Source: Aliiroseovarius sp. S1123 (GTDB lineage: Bacteria > Pseudomonadota > Alphaproteobacteria > Rhodobacterales > Rhodobacteraceae). Taken from it: a stretch of DNA of 64,000 bases. The notes below the pieces were generated by a model. The model had not been told where the DNA came from. It saw only the letters and a program-made list of their open reading frames with translations, and ran no database searches. The position numbers and the translations under genes were made by a program. Location: contig NZ_JALKBE010000006.1 of assembly GCF_023015885.1 (NCBI RefSeq), forward strand, positions 1-64,000, given 5' to 3'. The stretch's first letter is position 1, and the number at the start of each line of letters is the position of its first letter. Shown here piece after piece: positions 28,495-36,451 of the stretch.

Positions 28495-29236
28495 TTTTCT
28501 GGATCCTCAGGAATGGCTGGGACACCGCTCGGGTCCGCGTTACGTGCAGTTGCGTCGCCGGATTGAAGAAGCAATCGAAAAGGGCATTTTGCCGCCCGAC
28601 AGTTCTTTGCCCCCAGAACGCGAAGTTGCCGAGATCACTGAACTGTCCCGCGTTACCGTGCGCAAAGCCATTCAAGAGCTGGTAAAGCTGGGTGTTGTCG
28701 AACAGCGCCAGGGCTCGGGCACGTTCGTTCGCGCCCCCGTTGCGCGGGTCGAACAGTCGCTGTCGCATCTGACGTCGTTCACCGAAGACATGAAACGGCG
28801 TGGCCTTGAAACCACCTCGCGGTGGTTGGAACGGGGCGTCTTCATCCCGTCGCCGGAAGAGGTTCTGACATTAGGCCTTGCTGCCGGGGATTCCGTTGCC
28901 CGAATTTACCGCCTGCGCGAGGCTGGTGGGCAACCTATGGCGCTTGAGCGTGCGTCGCTTCCGCTGGACATTCTGCCCAACCCGATCGAGGTGTCCCGCT
29001 CGCTTTATGAAGTGCTCGAACAATCCGGCAATCGTCCGGTGCGCGCGGTGCAGAAAATCTCGGCGGTGAATCTAGAACCCGATGATGCCGAACTTCTTGG
29101 CGTGGCTGAAGGCACCGCAGGACTGAGCATCCAACGTATTTCCTATCTGGACAGCGGCCGCGTGGCCGAGCTGACCCGATCCGTCTATCGCGGTGACGCC
29201 TATGACTTCGTGGCCGAACTGCGCCTTTCAACGTGA
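28481..29236 (+). CDS. GntR family regulator, HutC/UTRA type
   Basis: A 251-residue regulator. The GntR winged helix covers residues about 18-88 (LPPEREVAEITELSRVTVRK). A UTRA ligand domain fills residues 105-245, of the type that senses phosphorylated amino sugars in NagR/DasR-like repressors. It starts at ATG 28481 within the end of the kinase gene, behind GAGGAG. It probably represses both divergent arms, through the GGTAT elements. Confidence 0.9.
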   Translation: MNISDFLDPQEWLGHRSGPRYVQLRRRIEEAIEKGILPPDSSLPPEREVAEITELSRVTVRKAIQELVKLGVVEQRQGSGTFVRAPVARVEQSLSHLTSFTEDMKRRGLETTSRWLERGVFIPSPEEVLTLGLAAGDSVARIYRLREAGGQPMALERASLPLDILPNPIEVSRSLYEVLEQSGNRPVRAVQKISAVNLEPDDAELLGVAEGTAGLSIQRISYLDSGRVAELTRSVYRGDAYDFVAELRLST

Positions 29237-29262
29237 CCTGACAAACATTAAGGCTGCCTGAC

Positions 29263-30306
29263 ATGTCCCAAGACACGACAACGCGCATGCGGCGCGAAAT
29301 CAATGAAATCCCTGATGCCGTCGAACGGCTTCTGACCGAAGGGCGCGCGGGTGTTCTGGCAACCGCTGCCGAAATCCGCGAGCGCGATCCACGGTTCCTG
29401 CTGTCCGTCGCACGCGGCTCGTCCGACCACGCGGCGACCTATCTGAAATATGCCAGCGAGCTGCTGCTGGGCTTGCCGATGGCATCCGTCGGGCCGTCCA
29501 TCAAGTCGATCTATGGTGTGGACGTCGCGGGCGAAGGCTCGCTGTGCATTTCCGTGTCGCAGTCCGGCCAAAGCCCCGACATCGTGCGGCTGACCGAAGC
29601 CTTCGCCAAAACCGGTGCCTATACCGTGGCCATCACAAATGATGCGACGTCGCCCTTGTCCCAAGCCACAGCGGCCACCTTGCCGATTTATGCCGGGCCC
29701 GAGCTGAGCGTGGCAGCCACCAAGACCTTCGTGACCTCGCTTGTCGCCGGTCTTTGGCTTCTGGCGCAGCTGAAGGATGACGCCGAGTTGATCGCCGCAA
29801 TTCACGCGCTGCCTCAGCATCTGCAGAAGGCAACCGAGTGCGACTGGACCCCCGTCGTGGATGCCATCATTGGCTCCAGCGAGTGTCAGTCTCTGTTCAC
29901 TCTTGGGCGTGGGCCCAGCTGGGCAATCTCGAATGAAGCGGCGCTGAAGTTCAAGGAAACCTGCCAGATCCACGCCGAAAGCTATTCCTCGGCCGAGGTG
30001 CTGCACGGCCCGGTCTCGATCGTCGAGCCAGGCTTCCCGGTAATTGCTTTTGCCGCCCGCGATGCTGCCGAAGACAGCATTGCAGGTGTGGCTGATGCAC
30101 TGGCCGAGAAAGGTGCGCTGGCGTTCACGACCTCGGACAAAGCCAAGGTCGCAACGCATCTGCCGCATGTCTGCACCGATCACTGGATCACGGATCCCGT
30201 GGCCTCGATCGTATCGTTCTATGGCATGGTGGAAACGGTTGCAGCCCGGCGTGGGATCAACCCGGATACGCCGCGCCATCTGAAGAAAGTGACGGAAACG
30301 GTATGA
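29263..30306 (+). CDS. SIS-domain glucosamine-6-phosphate deaminase (NagB-II type)
   Basis: A 347-residue protein with two SIS domains, like the isomerase half of GlmS but without the glutaminase. The first holds VARGSSDHAATYLKY and SVSQSGQSPD, the second TLGRGPSWAISNEAALKFKE. Such proteins in GlcNAc operons of proteobacteria are the alternative glucosamine-6-phosphate deaminase (NagB-II), giving fructose-6-P and ammonia. ATGA overlap with nagA supports this. Deaminases of other amino sugars (AgaS-like) are related. Confidence 0.88.
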   Translation: MSQDTTTRMRREINEIPDAVERLLTEGRAGVLATAAEIRERDPRFLLSVARGSSDHAATYLKYASELLLGLPMASVGPSIKSIYGVDVAGEGSLCISVSQSGQSPDIVRLTEAFAKTGAYTVAITNDATSPLSQATAATLPIYAGPELSVAATKTFVTSLVAGLWLLAQLKDDAELIAAIHALPQHLQKATECDWTPVVDAIIGSSECQSLFTLGRGPSWAISNEAALKFKETCQIHAESYSSAEVLHGPVSIVEPGFPVIAFAARDAAEDSIAGVADALAEKGALAFTTSDKAKVATHLPHVCTDHWITDPVASIVSFYGMVETVAARRGINPDTPRHLKKVTETV

Positions 30307-31442
30307 TCCATGGCACGGTGACATATCGCGGCGGGCGGATCTTCGACGGGACGCGACTGATTGACGGTTACGCGATCAGTTTCAAGGACGGGCAGCGCCT
30401 GGCGTATGGCCCCGACGCGGATGTGCCTGACATGGGCGCGGTGATCGATCTTGGAGGAGACATCCTTGGCCCCGGCTATGTAGATTTACAGGTCAATGGC
30501 GGGGATGGGATCATGCTGGGGGACGATCCGTCGGTCGACACCCTTTCGCGGATCGCGCGTGCCCATCGCGCCCTTGGCGTGACGCATCTGTTGCCGACCC
30601 TAATCACCGACACGCCCGAGATCACACGCGCCACGATTGCCGCAACGATTGATGCCGTTCGCGAAGGCGTACCGGGTATCGCCGGGTTGCATCTTGAAGG
30701 CCCGCATTTGTCCGTTGCCCGCAAAGGCGCACATGACGCAGCGCTGATCCGCCCGATGACGGACGATGATCTGACCGAGCTTCTGGCAGCCGCCGACGCC
30801 CTGCCATGCCTGAAAGTCACCATTGCGCCCGAGAACGTCACCGAAGCGCAGGTTGCCGCCATGGCGCAGGCGGGCATACTTGTATCGCTGGGCCATACGG
30901 ATGCTGACTATGATACCTGCCGCAGCTACATGGCTGCCGGTGCGCGCTGTGTGACGCATCTGTTCAACGCGATGAGCCAACTTGGCAATCGCGAACCGGG
31001 GCTTGTCGGTGCGGCCCTCGCATGTGGCAAGGTATTCTCTGGGTTGATCGCCGACGCGGTTCATGTCCATCCGGAAGCAATTCGTACTGCATGGGCTGCC
31101 AAGTCCGGGCCGGGGCGGATCTTTCTTGTCAGCGATGCGATGGCCGTCGCAGGCTCAGACAAAACAGAGTTCACGCTGAAAGATCGCACCATCCATCGCC
31201 GGGAAGGTCAGTTAACGCTTTCAGATGGCACGTTGGCCGGGGCAGATCTAGATCTGACCACGGCCATCCGGGTGATGGTCGAACAGGTCGGGCTGCCATT
31301 AGAGGCCGTGCTGGGCGCGGCAACGACAGCGCCATCGCAATTGCTCAACGCGGGCTTGGTCACGCCGGCCGATCCAAACTGCCGCGCATCAGATTTGATC
31401 CGCATTTCGCGCGATTTGCGCGCGGTGTCTGTTTTGATCTAA
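30303..31442 (+). CDS. nagA: N-acetylglucosamine-6-phosphate deacetylase
   Basis: A 379-residue amidohydrolase that removes acetate from GlcNAc-6P. The metal and substrate motifs are present: DLQVNGGDG near residue 60, HLEGPHLS near 129, SLGHTDADY near 198, THLFNAMSQL near 219 and the catalytic aspartate in LVSDAMAVAG near 277. Length is standard. It ends the rightward operon. The pathway encoded here is uptake, phosphorylation, lactyl removal, deacetylation, deamination. Confidence 0.93.
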   Translation: MIHGTVTYRGGRIFDGTRLIDGYAISFKDGQRLAYGPDADVPDMGAVIDLGGDILGPGYVDLQVNGGDGIMLGDDPSVDTLSRIARAHRALGVTHLLPTLITDTPEITRATIAATIDAVREGVPGIAGLHLEGPHLSVARKGAHDAALIRPMTDDDLTELLAAADALPCLKVTIAPENVTEAQVAAMAQAGILVSLGHTDADYDTCRSYMAAGARCVTHLFNAMSQLGNREPGLVGAALACGKVFSGLIADAVHVHPEAIRTAWAAKSGPGRIFLVSDAMAVAGSDKTEFTLKDRTIHRREGQLTLSDGTLAGADLDLTTAIRVMVEQVGLPLEAVLGAATTAPSQLLNAGLVTPADPNCRASDLIRISRDLRAVSVLI

Positions 31443-31514
31443 GTTCGCCTGAACCAGCACGTAAGCGCTTTGCCTCTGCGGTGAAGCAGCACAAAGCAGA
31501 GCGGGAAGACCCGC

Positions 31515-32168
31515 TTACATGGCCGCCAATGTGTGCTCCAAACCGTTGCGAATGTGCTCTTCAAGCAGTCGCTTGGCCTTGCTCGCATCCCGTGACAGCG
31601 CCGCGTCAAACATGGCGTTGTGTTCGACCACGGCTTCTTCACCGCGATACGTCAGGACCAACATCTGATAGCGCAGGTATTTGTCGTATAGTGTCGAGTG
31701 GAGCGAGAGCAGGTTCTTGGAATTGCACGCCTCGATCATGGCCAAATGGAATTCCCAGTCATAGCGTTTCCACATCTCTTTCTCGGAATGATCGCCGGAA
31801 AGCATGCGTTGTTCCATCAGGTGTAGCTTGTGATGGGCGGCGACCAGATTGCCTTCCCAGTCGGTGTCTCCGTTCTTGATCGATTGTTCAAGCGCATGAC
31901 ATTCCAGAAGGACGCGCAGCTCGGTGATTTCGATCAGGTCTTCACGAGAGACCGGGGTCACAAAGAAACCGCGTTGTTCAGGCGCTTCAACGAAACCTTC
32001 GCTTGCAAGACGATTTAGGGTTTCGCGCAGCGTCGATGAACTGGCCGAGTAGCGCTGCTTTAGCGCCTCGAGCTTTAGTTTCGCGCCAGGGGTCAATTCG
32101 CCGAAAATGATGTCGTGCTTGATGCGCTGATAGGTGCTTGATCCGACAGTGGCGAATTGTTTGTTCAT
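31515..32168 (-). CDS. GntR family regulator, FCD type
   Basis: A regulator of 217 residues from the chosen start, with a GntR winged helix (YQRIKHDIIFGELTPGAKLK, then SSSTLRETLNRLASEGFV) and an all-helical FCD domain with metal-binding pattern (E..LH....W.FH near 150). FCD regulators usually sense carboxylates or sugar acids. Start at ATG 32168 has GGA eight bases before; ATGs at 32198 and further upstream are alternatives. It diverges from the oxidoreductase at 32374 and is the likely owner of the AAAATATCAGATATTTT operators. Confidence 0.87.
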   Translation of the reverse strand: MNKQFATVGSSTYQRIKHDIIFGELTPGAKLKLEALKQRYSASSSTLRETLNRLASEGFVEAPEQRGFFVTPVSREDLIEITELRVLLECHALEQSIKNGDTDWEGNLVAAHHKLHLMEQRMLSGDHSEKEMWKRYDWEFHLAMIEACNSKNLLSLHSTLYDKYLRYQMLVLTYRGEEAVVEHNAMFDAALSRDASKAKRLLEEHIRNGLEHTLAAM

Positions 32169-32254
32169 CTTTTTATCCGGTTTTTTCTGCTTTTCCATTT
32201 TTTGTACCATTTCGCTGATACAGTCACAATAACTCAATAAATCCGTTAAAACAA

Positions 32255-32271
32255 AAAATATCAGACATTAT
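32255..32271. promoter_or_regulatory. degenerate copy of the FCD-GntR operator
   Basis: AAAATATCAGACATTAT matches the 17-bp palindrome at 33458 and 43096 in 15 of 17 positions. It lies in the divergent region between the regulator and the Gfo/Idh gene, the expected place for autoregulation. An ATTGCAA follows, as TTTTGCAA does at 33471. Confidence 0.6.
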
Positions 32272-32373
32272 TGCAAATTACGTTTGCCGCGCCTAGGGTG
32301 AGGTGATGACGCCGGCGACTCTGTCGGTCAACGAAATTCAAGGCGCGTCTGCGCTCTAGGGGGGACTGTCCCG

Positions 32374-33459
32374 GTGGAGACTGTTCAAATTGCAATTGCT
32401 GGGGTGGGTCTGGTTGGCCGACGTCATGCGGATGCCATCAACCAACTGAAACACGTAACCCTGTCCGGGGTCGTGGATCCCAGCGCTGAAGGGCGTGCCT
32501 TCGCCCAAGACCGGGGGGTTGCGTGTTTTGACACGCTGGAAGAGCTGTTTGCGGTGCAAAAGCCGGATGGGTTGGTTTTGGCAACGCCCACATTTCTTCA
32601 CGTCGAACAGGGACTTGAAGCTGTACGCCATGCGTGTCCGGTTCTGGTCGAGAAACCCTTGGCGACCTCGGCCCGCGAAGCGCGGACGCTTGTTGAGCAG
32701 GCAGAAGAGAAGGATGTGCCCATTCTTGTCGGGCACCACCGCCGTCACAACCCACTGATCCGCAAGGCGCATGAAGTTGTCTCGGATGGTGGGATCGGTG
32801 AAGTGCGCGCGGTGCACGTCAATTGCTGGTTCTACAAGCCCGACCATTATTTCGATGAAGCGCCTTGGCGCAAAAAAGCGGGGGCGGGGCCGATCTCGGT
32901 CAATCTGGCGCATGATGTGGATCTGATCCGCCATCTGTGCGGCGAGGTTAAAAGCGTTCAGGCGCAGTCAGCGCCGTCAATGCGCGGGTTCGAGAATGAA
33001 GACGTCGCCGCTGCTGTCTTGCGGTTCGAGAATGGCGCGATCGGCACAATCACCGTGTCCGACAGTATCGTCGCGCCCTGGAGCTGGGAGCTGACGTCGA
33101 ACGAATACCCGATTTACCCGCCGACGCCCGAAAGCTGCTACATGATCGGCGGCGCGCATGGATCACTGTCCGTTCCCGATCTGCGGTTGTGGACACACCA
33201 AGATGGAAAGCGTGATTGGTGGACGCCGATTTCGGCGACGACGCTTATCCGCGAGGCCTCGGACCCGCTGGTCAACCAGATGCACCATTTCGCGGATGTT
33301 ATCACCGGACGGGCTGTACCCTTGGTGTCCGGACGCGAGGGATTGCGCACGTTGAAAGTGCTGGAAGCCATTCAGTTGGCCTGCCTAACTGGTAAAATTG
33401 TCGACATTCACCCCGGTCAAGATATTGAAACTGAAGGGGAATATGTGGCTACAGGATAA
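32374..33459 (+). CDS. Gfo/Idh/MocA family oxidoreductase
   Basis: A 361-residue NAD(P)-dependent enzyme: Rossmann motif IAIAGVGLVGRRH at residues 6-18 and lysine motif LVEKPLATS near 91, then the HHRRHNP segment. The probable start is the GTG at 32374 behind a G-rich ribosome-binding site (GGGGGG). It is the first of three such dehydrogenases in the regulon. Shikimate, quinate, inositol and sugar-acid dehydrogenases are all found in this family, so substrate stays open. Confidence 0.85.
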   Translation: METVQIAIAGVGLVGRRHADAINQLKHVTLSGVVDPSAEGRAFAQDRGVACFDTLEELFAVQKPDGLVLATPTFLHVEQGLEAVRHACPVLVEKPLATSAREARTLVEQAEEKDVPILVGHHRRHNPLIRKAHEVVSDGGIGEVRAVHVNCWFYKPDHYFDEAPWRKKAGAGPISVNLAHDVDLIRHLCGEVKSVQAQSAPSMRGFENEDVAAAVLRFENGAIGTITVSDSIVAPWSWELTSNEYPIYPPTPESCYMIGGAHGSLSVPDLRLWTHQDGKRDWWTPISATTLIREASDPLVNQMHHFADVITGRAVPLVSGREGLRTLKVLEAIQLACLTGKIVDIHPGQDIETEGEYVATG

Positions 33460-33474
33460 AATATCAGATATTTT
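33458..33474. promoter_or_regulatory. 17-bp perfect palindrome, putative FCD-GntR operator (TRAP operon)
   Basis: AAAATATC-A-GATATTTT, a perfect 8+1+8 palindrome starting over the end of the preceding oxidoreductase gene and about 80 bases before the DctP start. The identical 17 bases occur at 43096-43112 before the next operon. Size and symmetry suit a GntR dimer. Confidence 0.7.
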
Positions 33475-33496
33475 GCAAAAAATATTGCAAAATATC
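33467..33496. repeat. second overlapping inverted repeat upstream of dctP
   Basis: GATATTTTGCA and TGCAAAATATC are perfect 11-bp arms around an 8-base AT spacer. The left arm overlaps the right half of the 17-bp palindrome. This may be a second regulator site or allow two dimers to bind side by side. Confidence 0.6.
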
Positions 33497-33554
33497 CAAA
33501 ATCAGGCAAAGCTTACAATCGAGCTGATCAATGCGATATTCAGGGAGGAAAATC

Positions 33555-34565
33555 ATGATCACCAAACTTACACGCCGCGCGGCGATTTCTGCCATCGTGG
33601 CAGCGGGCGTTGTTGCGGGCACATCGGGTGCCAGCTTCGCGGCCGACAAAATCCAACTGCGTCTGGCAACTTCGGGTTCGGAAACGGACCAGCGTTCGGT
33701 CGCGATGGCCGAAGTCTTTGGGCCGATGGTCGCAGACTTCGCCGACTATCAACCCAGCTATAACGGCACCATCTTCGCCCAAGGCACCGAGCTTGACGCG
33801 ATCTCGCGCGGGAACCTTGAGATGTCGATCGCCTCGGCGCAGGAACTGGCACAGTTCTTCCCCGAGTTCTCGATCTTCGCGACAGGTTATGTCCATCAGG
33901 ACGCTGCCCACCAGGTTGCCGTGTTCAACGATCCGCTGATGGATCCGTTCAAAGCCAAGGTGGAAGACGAACTGGGCGTAAAGCTGCTGTCGGTCATGTA
34001 TCTTGGCCGTCGTCAGGTGAACCTTCGCCAGTCGAAAGACGAATTGACCGTCATGACTCCGGCTGACCTTGCAGGCGTGAACCTGCGTATGCCGGGCACG
34101 GATGCATGGCAGTTCCTAGGTGCCGCTCTGGGGGCCGCGCCCACGCCGATGGCATTCTCGGAAGTTTACACCGGTCTGTCGACCGGTGCCGTAGATGGCC
34201 AAGACAACCCGCTGCCGACCGTTGTGGACAAGAAGTTCTACGAGGTGACCAAGCAGATCGTTCTGACGTCGCACCTTGTTGACCTGAACTACATCGCGAT
34301 GTCGAAAGCTGTTTGGGATGGCATGTCGGCTGACCAGCAGGCCACCGTACAGAAAGCCGCCGATGCTGCTGCCGAAAGCGGCCGCCAGAAGCAGCTGGAG
34401 CTGGAAGGAAGCCTTGTGTCCTTCTTGGAAGAGCAGGGCATGTCGGTCTACGAGCCCGATCTTGATGCCTTCCGTACCCACGTGCAGGCACAGTATGTTG
34501 GTTCTGAATTTGCAGCCAGCTGGCCCGAAGGTGTGCTTGAGAAAATCAACGCACTGGGCAACTAA
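33555..34565 (+). CDS. TRAP transporter substrate-binding protein (DctP family)
   Basis: A 336-residue periplasmic protein with a signal peptide (twin-arginine-like RRAAISAIVAAGVVAGTSGASFA) and the DctP fold, including LAGVNLRMPGTDAW with the carboxylate-binding arginine. It presents substrate to the DctQM pair encoded next. Start at 33555 follows GGGAGGA. Context with an AroE-like dehydrogenase and dehydroshikimate dehydratase suggests a hydroxylated cyclic carboxylate such as quinate or shikimate; this is inference. Confidence 0.92.
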   Translation: MITKLTRRAAISAIVAAGVVAGTSGASFAADKIQLRLATSGSETDQRSVAMAEVFGPMVADFADYQPSYNGTIFAQGTELDAISRGNLEMSIASAQELAQFFPEFSIFATGYVHQDAAHQVAVFNDPLMDPFKAKVEDELGVKLLSVMYLGRRQVNLRQSKDELTVMTPADLAGVNLRMPGTDAWQFLGAALGAAPTPMAFSEVYTGLSTGAVDGQDNPLPTVVDKKFYEVTKQIVLTSHLVDLNYIAMSKAVWDGMSADQQATVQKAADAAAESGRQKQLELEGSLVSFLEEQGMSVYEPDLDAFRTHVQAQYVGSEFAASWPEGVLEKINALGN

Positions 34566-34592
34566 GCCAAACTGACAAGGGGGAGAACGACA

Positions 34593-35159
34593 ATGGAGAA
34601 AGCCTTCAAGTGGTTCTCCCGACTTGCAGAAGCGATTGCCGGCGGTTTGCTGGCGGCAATCTTCCTGACCTTTCTTCTACAGATCGCGCTGAGATACCTG
34701 TTCACGCCCGCCGGCTGGACGTTGGAGCTGATTGGTATCCTGTGGGTCTGGGTGATCTTCTTCAGCTGCGCCTTCGTAGTGCGCGAACAGGATCAAGTGA
34801 AATTCGACATTATCTATCTGTCGGTTAGCAGACCGGTTCGTCGGGTCTTCGCGCTTATCTCGGCTGTCGCACTGGTCGTTGGGATGCTCTACACGCTTCT
34901 TCCGACGCTGGACTACATCGACTGGATGAAGATCCGCAAAACCGCAACGGTGCGCAATCCGTTTACGGGCAACAAGATTCCGCTACGCGATGTCTTCTCG
35001 ATCTACGGCGTCTTCATCGTTGCGATCGCCGTACGGTATGCTTGGCTGTTCGTCGACACCCTTCGGAACGGACCGCCCAAGACCGAGCTGGAACTGGCCG
35101 TCGAGGCGCTTCACGAGGCTGAAGCCGCAGAGAATTCCCAAGAGGATGCAAACAAATGA
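34593..35159 (+). CDS. TRAP transporter small permease (DctQ family)
   Basis: A 188-residue four-helix membrane protein of DctQ type, with LRYLFTPAGWTLELIGILWV and the conserved acidic-basic segment VREQDQVKFDII. ATG at 34593 follows GGGGGAG, and its end overlaps the DctM start by ATGA. Confidence 0.9.
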   Translation: MEKAFKWFSRLAEAIAGGLLAAIFLTFLLQIALRYLFTPAGWTLELIGILWVWVIFFSCAFVVREQDQVKFDIIYLSVSRPVRRVFALISAVALVVGMLYTLLPTLDYIDWMKIRKTATVRNPFTGNKIPLRDVFSIYGVFIVAIAVRYAWLFVDTLRNGPPKTELELAVEALHEAEAAENSQEDANK

Positions 35160-36451
35160 GCTTTGAGCTGATTTCCCTTCTTGTCACTCTCTTCTTCTTG
35201 GCAGGGATTGGCACGCCGATCGGGTATTCGATCTTGTTGGCATCTGTTGTCTATCTGGGTGTTGCCGGGCTGGACGTGGCTTTGGCGGGCGAGAAAATCC
35301 TGCAGGGCTTCTATCGCAGCACCATCCTGCTGGCCGTGCCGCTGTTTATCGTCGCCGCCAACATCATGAACGCCGGGTCGATCACCGACCGACTTCTGAA
35401 TTTCTGTGTCGCGGCTGTTGGGCGTTTCAAAGGCGGCCTTGGGCATGTGAACGTCGTGGCGTCTCTTATCTTCTCGGGCATGTCGGGATCGGCTGTCGCG
35501 GATGCTGCCGGTATTGGCAAAATCATCATCGAGATGATGACCAAAGGCGACCGCTACCCGCGCGGATATGCAGCCGCGATCACCGCTGCCACCGCCACAA
35601 TCGGTCCGATCATTCCGCCGTCGATCCCCATGGTGCTCTATGCGCTTGTGTCTAAGGCATCTATCGGATCGCTGTTCCTTGCTGGCATCTTGCCGGGCCT
35701 GATCATGGGTGCTGTGCTGATGGGCATTAACGGCTACCTGGCCCGCAAGCGTGACTTCGCGTTGGAAGAGCCTATTCCGCTGCGCGAACTGCCGCGGAAA
35801 ACGGCGAATGCCTTCCCTGCGCTTCTGATGCCCGCGATCCTGCTTTATGGCATCTATGGGGGCGTCACGACGCCAACAGAAGCTGCCGCTGTTGCTGCAT
35901 TCTATGCGCTGATGCTGGCCTTCATGTTCTACCGCGCCATTTCATTGGGCAAGCTTTATCAGGTGTTCGTGGACAGCGCCCGGTCGTCGGCATCTGTCGG
36001 GATCGTCATCGGCGGCGCGTTCATCCTGAACTTCATCGTGATCCAGGAACAGATCCCGCAGGCGATCTCGTCCATGCTGGAAGGCTCGGACATCAGCCCG
36101 ATCATGTTCCTGATTTTGGTGAACGTCCTGATCTTGGCGCTGGGCTGCGTTCTGGATGCCACCACAATCATCTTGGTGATTGTCCCGCTGTTCATCCCAA
36201 CATGCGAGGCCTTGGGCATCGACCTTGTTCATTTCGGTGTGCTGGTGGTTGTGAACTCGATGATTGGTTTGATTACGCCACCTTATGGAATCCTGCTCTT
36301 TGTGATTAACGCGGTTACAGACATCCCACTGCGTGAAATCATCGCCGAGATCTGGGCCTTCCTGATTGTTCTGGTTCTGGCGCTGATCGCGATGATGCTG
36401 TTGCCTGACATGATCCTGTGGCTACCGAGGCTCTTTGGATACCAAGGCTAA
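35156..36451 (+). CDS. TRAP transporter large permease (DctM family)
   Basis: A 431-residue channel subunit with about 12 membrane segments. Family sequences include FSGMSGSAVADAAGIGKIII, TAATATIGPIIPPSIPMVLY and the C-terminal NSMIGLITPPYGILLFV. Its stop codon overlaps the next start (TAATG), coupling it to the dehydratase fusion. Confidence 0.93.
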   Translation: MSFELISLLVTLFFLAGIGTPIGYSILLASVVYLGVAGLDVALAGEKILQGFYRSTILLAVPLFIVAANIMNAGSITDRLLNFCVAAVGRFKGGLGHVNVVASLIFSGMSGSAVADAAGIGKIIIEMMTKGDRYPRGYAAAITAATATIGPIIPPSIPMVLYALVSKASIGSLFLAGILPGLIMGAVLMGINGYLARKRDFALEEPIPLRELPRKTANAFPALLMPAILLYGIYGGVTTPTEAAAVAAFYALMLAFMFYRAISLGKLYQVFVDSARSSASVGIVIGGAFILNFIVIQEQIPQAISSMLEGSDISPIMFLILVNVLILALGCVLDATTIILVIVPLFIPTCEALGIDLVHFGVLVVVNSMIGLITPPYGILLFVINAVTDIPLREIIAEIWAFLIVLVLALIAMMLLPDMILWLPRLFGYQG

